Of a stretch of DNA of 64,000 nucleotides, positions 60,034-64,000 are shown piece after piece (position 1 is the stretch's first letter; every line of letters begins with the position of its first letter). Where the stretch lies: positions 2,542,001 to 2,606,000 of the forward strand of contig NZ_CP017562.2 in the NCBI RefSeq assembly GCF_001865575.2, in the 5' to 3' direction. The notes under the pieces were generated by a model. The model did no database searches, was not told where the DNA came from, and was given only the letters and a program-made list of their open reading frames with translations. The position numbers and the translations under genes were made by a program. This DNA comes from Paraburkholderia sprentiae WSM5005. Lineage in GTDB: Bacteria > Pseudomonadota > Gammaproteobacteria > Burkholderiales > Burkholderiaceae.

Positions 60034-61254
60034 TCAAGCCGCGGCCTTTAACCCCGGCGTCTTCGGTGCCTCGCTCAGCCACTCCATCGCGGCCGGCATG
60101 CCGCTCTGCTCAAGCGGCACGCCAGCAAGCCGCAGACCCATTTCGCAGCCGGCCAGTGTCGCGAGCAGCATCAGATCGTTGCAATCGCCGAGATGGCCGA
60201 TGCGGAACATGCGGCCTTTCATCTTGCCGAGGCCCGTGCCGAGCGACATGTCGAAGCGTTCGTAGATCAGCTTGCGCACCGCGTCCGCATCGACACCGTC
60301 GGGCGTCATCACGCCCGTAAGCACCGGGCTATAGACGGCGGGATCGGCGCACTGGATGTCGAGCCCCCACGCGCGCACCGCGCGGCGCGTCGCTTCCGCG
60401 AGCCGCTCGTGACGCGCGAACACGTTGTCGAGCCCTTCGCCGAGAATCATCTCGATCGCTTCGTGCAGTCCGTACAGCAGGTTCGTGTTCGGCGTGTACG
60501 GCCAGTAGCCGGACTTGTTCATCTCGACGATTTCCGCCCAGTCCCAGAAGCTGCGCGGCAGCTTCGCGTGCTGGTTCGCGGCCATCGCCTTTGGCGAGAT
60601 CGCGTTGAAGCTGATGCCCGGCGGCAGCATCAAGCCCTTTTGCGAGCCCGACACGGTCACGTCGACGCCCCATTCGTCATGACGATAATCAGCGCACGCG
60701 AGCCCGGAGATCGTATCGACGAGCAGCAGCGCCGGATGGCCCGCGGCGTCGATCGCGCGACGCACGGCGGCGATGTCGGACGTGACGCCGGTCGAGGTTT
60801 CGTTGTGCACGACGCAGACCGCCTTGATCGCATGCTGCGTGTCGGCGCGCAGACGCTCTTCGATCATCTGCGGCTGCACGCCGCGCCGCCAGCCTTCTAT
60901 GCCGGGCAGCCCAAGGAATTCGGGTTTCAGGCCGAGCTTCTCGGCCATCTTTTGCCACAGCGTCGCGAAGTGGCCGGTCTCGAACATCAGCACCTGATCG
61001 CCGGGGCTGAGCGTATTCGACAACGCGGCTTCCCATGCGCCCGTGCCGGACGCCGGATAGATCACGACCGGCTGCTGCGTCTTGAAGATCTTCTTGATGC
61101 CGTCGAGCACGTTCAGACCGAGTTCGCCGAACTCGGGGCCGCGATGGTCGATGGTCGGATAGCTCATCGCGCGGAGGATGCGATCGGGCACTGGACTCGG
61201 CCCCGGAATCTGCAGGAAGTGACGGCCGGCGGGATGAAAATCTAGCTTGAGCAT
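60034..61254 (-). CDS. Class V aminotransferase, serine/alanine-glyoxylate type
   Basis: A 406-residue pyridoxal-phosphate enzyme of fold type I, class V. PLP lysine is Lys196 in SGSQKGLMLPPG; other family segments are the opening FLQIPGPSPVPDRILRAMSYPTIDHRGPEF, YPASGTGAWEAALSNTLSPGD, VHNETSTGVTSD and LLVDTISGLACAD, and the C-terminal KMKGRMFRIGHLGDCN. It transfers an amino group from serine, alanine or a related amino acid to glyoxylate. GGAGGAG precedes the ATG at 61254. First gene of the operon, with a GntR-type palindrome at its promoter. Confidence 0.93.
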   Translation of the reverse strand: MLKLDFHPAGRHFLQIPGPSPVPDRILRAMSYPTIDHRGPEFGELGLNVLDGIKKIFKTQQPVVIYPASGTGAWEAALSNTLSPGDQVLMFETGHFATLWQKMAEKLGLKPEFLGLPGIEGWRRGVQPQMIEERLRADTQHAIKAVCVVHNETSTGVTSDIAAVRRAIDAAGHPALLLVDTISGLACADYRHDEWGVDVTVSGSQKGLMLPPGISFNAISPKAMAANQHAKLPRSFWDWAEIVEMNKSGYWPYTPNTNLLYGLHEAIEMILGEGLDNVFARHERLAEATRRAVRAWGLDIQCADPAVYSPVLTGVMTPDGVDADAVRKLIYERFDMSLGTGLGKMKGRMFRIGHLGDCNDLMLLATLAGCEMGLRLAGVPLEQSGMPAAMEWLSEAPKTPGLKAAA

Positions 61255-61272
61255 CGGGCTCCTCCGATTGAA

Positions 61273-61286
61273 TTTTGCATGCAAAA
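61273..61286. promoter_or_regulatory. GntR/FCD operator upstream of aminotransferase operon
   Basis: TTTTGCATGCAAAA, a perfect 14-bp palindrome, 19 bp from the aminotransferase start and just downstream of a minus-strand TATAGT -10 box at about 61288-61293. A near-identical site lies over the start of the divergent regulator gene. Confidence 0.75.
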
Positions 61287-61368
61287 AACTATATCAGAGG
61301 AACGGTGACGCGCCCAAGTCAAAAATGGGCGGCGTGGGCCCGTGTTTACCCGCGTAGATGCGCAGCGA

Positions 61369-61397
61369 TTAACTAATCGATGCGTTTCCGATAAAAT
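61369..61397 (+). promoter_or_regulatory. Sigma-70 promoter of GntR/FCD gene
   Basis: TTAACT (61369-61374), 17 bp, TAAAAT (61392-61397). The predicted transcript start is about 20 nt before the ATG at 61426, so the operator at 61420-61433 would block elongation or initiation. Confidence 0.55.
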
Positions 61398-61419
61398 CCG
61401 ACTCACTACAGCTGAGGAT

Positions 61420-61433
61420 TTTTGTATGCAAAA
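61420..61433. promoter_or_regulatory. GntR/FCD operator overlapping its own start codon
   Basis: TTTTGTATGCAAAA, one base off a perfect palindrome and the same motif as at 61273-61286. The regulator's ATG (61426-61428) lies inside it, indicating autoregulation. Confidence 0.7.
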
Positions 61434-62157
61434 TTCGGATGTCGACGCGGGTGTAAGCGCTGCCCCGCTGATGCCGAAGGTCGAGCGTCAGCGCCTGCAC
61501 GATACGGTGGTGGAGCACATTCGCCGCTTTATCGTCGAGGGGACGCTGGAGCCCGGCAAAAAACTGAATGAGCGCGAGTTGTGCGAAACGCTCGGCATTT
61601 CGCGCACGCCGCTGCGCGAGGCGCTGAAGGTGCTGGCGGCCGAAGGTCTGATCGAGATTTCGCCGAACCGGGGCGCATCGGTGTCGAAAATGTCGGAGGC
61701 GGAAGTGCGCGAAACCTTCGAATTGATGAGCGGCCTCGAAGCGTTTTCGGGCGAACTCGCGGCTGAGCGCATCACCGCGTCCGAACTCGCCGAGATCAAG
61801 GCACTGCATTACGCGATGCTCGCATGCCGCGCGCAGAACGATCTGCCGGGCTACTACAGCCGCAACCAGGCGATCCACGACAAGATCAACGAAGCGGCGA
61901 GAAATTCGGCGCTGCGGCAGACGTATGTGTCGATCAACCGGCGGCTGCAGGCGCTGCGGTTTCGCTCGAACTATCAGACGCCGAAGTGGGACCGCGCGAT
62001 TCACGATCACGATGAAATGCTGAAGGCGCTCGAGGCTCGCGACGGCAAGAAGCTCAGCGCGATTTTGCGGCAGCATCTGCTCGATAAGCGGGATGCGGTT
62101 TTGCAGTTGCAGGTGCAGAAGGACGTGGTGACTTCGGCCTCCGGGTTGAAGGCGTGA
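61426..62157 (+). CDS. GntR-family regulator, FCD type
   Basis: A 243-residue regulator: winged helix at about 20-85 (RLHDTVVEHIRRFIVEGTLEPGKKLNERELCETLGISRTPLREALKVLAAEGLIEISPNRGASVSKM) and an FCD helical effector domain at 90-230 (EVRETFELMSGLEAFSGELAAERIT, HDKINEAARNSALRQTYVSINRRLQALRF, ALEARDGKKLSAILRQHLLDKRDAVL). The ATG at 61426 has GAGGA seven bases upstream and lies in the operator-like motif. It is divergent from, and by motif likely represses, the aminotransferase operon. Confidence 0.93.
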   Translation: MQNSDVDAGVSAAPLMPKVERQRLHDTVVEHIRRFIVEGTLEPGKKLNERELCETLGISRTPLREALKVLAAEGLIEISPNRGASVSKMSEAEVRETFELMSGLEAFSGELAAERITASELAEIKALHYAMLACRAQNDLPGYYSRNQAIHDKINEAARNSALRQTYVSINRRLQALRFRSNYQTPKWDRAIHDHDEMLKALEARDGKKLSAILRQHLLDKRDAVLQLQVQKDVVTSASGLKA

Positions 62158-62209
62158 TGCGGACGATTCACGCGGCGTCGGCCGCCGCGCCACTGCGCCA
62201 GCAAGCAAA

Positions 62210-62257
62210 ACTTGTCCACCTAAATTGTTGGCAAGCCTGTGGACAACCTCCGCACAG
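62210..62257. repeat. 48-bp element, copy 1, DnaA-box-like inverted pair
   Basis: Contains TTGTCCACC (62212-62220) and TGTGGACAA (62238-62246). It is 39/48 identical to the copy at 62394-62441 in the same orientation. Confidence 0.6.
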
Positions 62258-62393
62258 CGAGCTTAAGTGCCTGAAGCGTGAGCACTATCCGCGCTCGGTG
62301 CACGCGTAGGCAGTGCGCGTCGCTATGGGGTCCGTGCTACTGGCTAGCTGACTTCGCAAGGATGCCGTCTCACCCGCACCGACCTATGCGTGC

Positions 62394-62441
62394 AGTTGTC
62401 CACATAATTTGGGAACAAGCTTGTGGACAACCTGCGCACAG
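62394..62441. repeat. 48-bp element, copy 2, DnaA-box-like inverted pair
   Basis: TTGTCCACA (62396-62404) and TGTGGACAA (62422-62430) are a perfect 9-bp inverted repeat; each differs from the DnaA box TTATCCACA only at the third base. The tail GGACAACCTGCGCACAG is conserved with copy 1. Confidence 0.6.
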
Positions 62442-62606
62442 GCGCGCCAAGTGTTTGATGCGGCACGCCTATCGTTCGAGGATGCGCGAGCGCGCAGCGG
62501 CGCGGCTAGTCATGTGATCCACGCCAACATCGACAGCACGGCTCGCGCGTTGCGCCCGCGAATGCCGGATATCATCCGGCTGCGGCCGCACCGTCAACGA
62601 CATCTA

Positions 62607-63887
62607 TTACTCGACCAGCAGTGGAAGCCTTTGCTGTGCCCCGTTGCGCTCCTGTTCAAGAAGCTCCTTCACGAACGGCATCATGATGCGGGCGACCTCC
62701 TGCATCACGGGAACCACGACGCTGTTGCCGAACTGGCGATAAGCTTGAGTGTCGCTGACAGGAATTTGGAAGTCGTCCGGAAATCCCATCAGGCGCGCAC
62801 ACTCACGCGGTGTAAGCCGTCGAGGACGCTCGCCTTTGCCCTGTGACAGCAGAATCTCCGAACCGTCCTTGTAATAGCGAGCGGACAAGGTGCGGGTGAC
62901 GCTGTCGGGCGTCACCAGCCCGAAACCGAAGCCATTTCCCGCCGCGCGATGCTTTTCGGCGTAGGCCTGCAGATACGCCCATAGCTTCGGGGTAAGCGTG
63001 TATTTGGACTGTACCTTGCCTGCGGCGTGATCGAAGAAACGGTCGCCATCGTGTGTAAGCAGAGGTTCAGTACGATCAGTTTTGTGCAGGATCGACGCAA
63101 GGCGCGGCCCTTCAGCCGGAAGCCTCAAGTCATCGAAGGTGAAGTCCGCTTTCTCCCTGAAGCCAACGATCGCGATGCGCTCCCGATGCTGCGGCGTGAA
63201 ATGCTGCCCGTCAATGACCTTGAACTTGACGTCGTACTTAAGTTCGTCGCGCAACACTGCCAAGATCGTCTTCAAGGTGTTGCCCCGGTCATGCGAGGCG
63301 AGGTTCTTCACGTTCTCCAGCAGGAACGCTGCGGGTCGCTTCGCTTCGATGATGCGAGCAACGTCATAAAACAGGGTGCCTTGGGTCGTACATTCGAAGC
63401 CGTGCGGACGGCCGAGCGAGTTCTTTTTGCTCACGCCGGCAATGCTAAACGGCTGACAGGGAAATCCGGCAAGGAGCACATCGTGCGCCGGGACGGCTCG
63501 CTCAGAAAAAGAAACGATGTCACCGATGAACTGATGGCGCTCGTCGTTATCACCGTAATTCTGCTGATACGTCTTTTTCGAGAATTCGTTCCATTCACTC
63601 GTGAAGACGCATTGTCCACCGAACGCTTCGAAGCCCCGCCGTATACCGCCGATGCCCGCGAAAAGGTCGATGAACCGGAATGCCGGTTCGTGCTCGATCC
63701 CGGCTTTCCGATTCTTTGCCTCCAGCATCTCGCGTAACGCGGCCTTTGCGATAACCGGACAGCGAGCCTTGTCCGCCTCCCACCGGCGGATTGTCCGCAC
63801 GTTTTTTCCGATCCGCTCAGCAATTTCGCCTTGTGTGTATAGCTTCAGTGCCTGTGTGAGCAGGTCATGCGAATCCGCCGTTGTCAT
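62607..63887 (-). CDS. DNA (cytosine-5-)-methyltransferase, Dcm-like
   Basis: A 426-residue m5C methyltransferase. Residues about 10-45 form a helix-turn-helix ([27 protein letters not shown]). Motif I is [11 protein letters not shown], motif IV the catalytic GFPCQPFS (Cys144), motif [10 protein letters not shown], motif [15 protein letters not shown] and motif [13 protein letters not shown], all intact. Similar to Dcm/EcoRII-type enzymes. No restriction endonuclease or Vsr repair gene is adjacent in this window, so it looks solitary, though its upstream side is cut off at 64000. Recognition sequence cannot be read from the protein by eye; CCWGG is a guess from Dcm-type resemblance. Confidence 0.93.
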   Translation of the reverse strand: MTTADSHDLLTQALKLYTQGEIAERIGKNVRTIRRWEADKARCPVIAKAALREMLEAKNRKAGIEHEPAFRFIDLFAGIGGIRRGFEAFGGQCVFTSEWNEFSKKTYQQNYGDNDERHQFIGDIVSFSERAVPAHDVLLAGFPCQPFSIAGVSKKNSLGRPHGFECTTQGTLFYDVARIIEAKRPAAFLLENVKNLASHDRGNTLKTILAVLRDELKYDVKFKVIDGQHFTPQHRERIAIVGFREKADFTFDDLRLPAEGPRLASILHKTDRTEPLLTHDGDRFFDHAAGKVQSKYTLTPKLWAYLQAYAEKHRAAGNGFGFGLVTPDSVTRTLSARYYKDGSEILLSQGKGERPRRLTPRECARLMGFPDDFQIPVSDTQAYRQFGNSVVVPVMQEVARIMMPFVKELLEQERNGAQQRLPLLVE

Positions 63888-64000
63888 GTTGCTTTTTCTC
63901 GCTGGGTATTTTGACGGACATTCTGGCCGGCAGCCTTCCGCTAGTCCAGCCTTTTATGACGAGAACGGGTATCGCTCGGCACACCGCCAGACCGAAGCAA

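Larger units (their letters stand above)
62158..62606. other. Noncoding region with paired inverted repeats
   Basis: 449 bp between the GntR and methyltransferase genes. It contains two related 48-bp elements (62210-62257 and 62394-62441), each built from DnaA-box-like sequences in inverted orientation. No gene seen. Confidence 0.55.

Overview
The window is high-GC bacterial chromosome with tightly packed, low-redundancy gene content typical of Burkholderiales, most probably Paraburkholderia or Burkholderia sensu lato. The evidence is a TCA/methylcitrate block next to a GntR gene, a DUF3563 mini-gene, an H-NS-type protein with the short Burkholderia architecture, and an L-fucose-type oxidative pathway. 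I see no tRNA or rRNA gene, CRISPR array, insertion sequence or phage gene. No gene has base use clearly unlike its neighbours, with the possible exception of the solitary cytosine methyltransferase at the right end.

Layout. 0-9.8 kb: a GntR regulator divergent from mdh, then a CitE-like lyase, prpC, a small exported protein, prpD and acnA, ending at a strong terminator. 9.8-15.2 kb: a large AsmA/DUF748-type envelope protein and a DUF1254 lipoprotein. 15.4-20.9 kb: a PaiB-like protein, a CueR-controlled copper ATPase and a chemoreceptor with a sigma-28 promoter. 21-26.6 kb: flavin reductase, 3-hydroxyacyl-CoA dehydrogenase, small exported and DUF3563 proteins, a Burkholderia-type membrane protein and an AGE-family epimerase. 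26.9-29.6 kb: cold-shock protein, a second sigma-28 chemoreceptor and a thioesterase. 29.7-34.3 kb: a four-gene sugar-acid operon resembling the non-phosphorylated L-fucose pathway, with a divergent IclR regulator. 34.4-41.8 kb: a hypothetical protein, a Pat-like protein acetyltransferase, prfC, a 0.7-kb repeat-rich noncoding stretch, an H-NS-like protein and a serine hydrolase. 42.3-45.9 kb: a sigma-54 activator divergent from a GntP permease, with a recognisable -24/-12 promoter and repeated activator half-sites. 46.3-54.7 kb: a DedA-rhodanese fusion followed by a cyclic-nucleotide-binding/thioredoxin-reductase-like fusion that lacks the redox cysteine pair, then a beta-propeller protein, and a DMT exporter with its AraC neighbour. 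54.8-62.2 kb: an apparent catabolic operon (class V aminotransferase, MFS transporter, 2-keto-4-pentenoate hydratase-like protein, YdiJ-like FAD/Fe-S dehydrogenase) divergent from a GntR/FCD regulator, with matching palindromes at both ends of the divergent promoter. 62.2-63.9 kb: two copies of a DnaA-box-like inverted repeat and a Dcm-like methyltransferase.

How it fits together. Central carbon and propionate metabolism at the left end, several regulator-plus-catabolic-operon modules and two chemoreceptors describe a motile, metabolically versatile soil or plant-associated bacterium. The clearest new information is regulatory: a CueR operator, two sigma-28 promoters, a sigma-54 promoter with repeated activator half-sites, and two different GntR palindromes can be read directly from the sequence. 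The most unusual proteins are the DedA-rhodanese and cysteine-less CNB-reductase pair.
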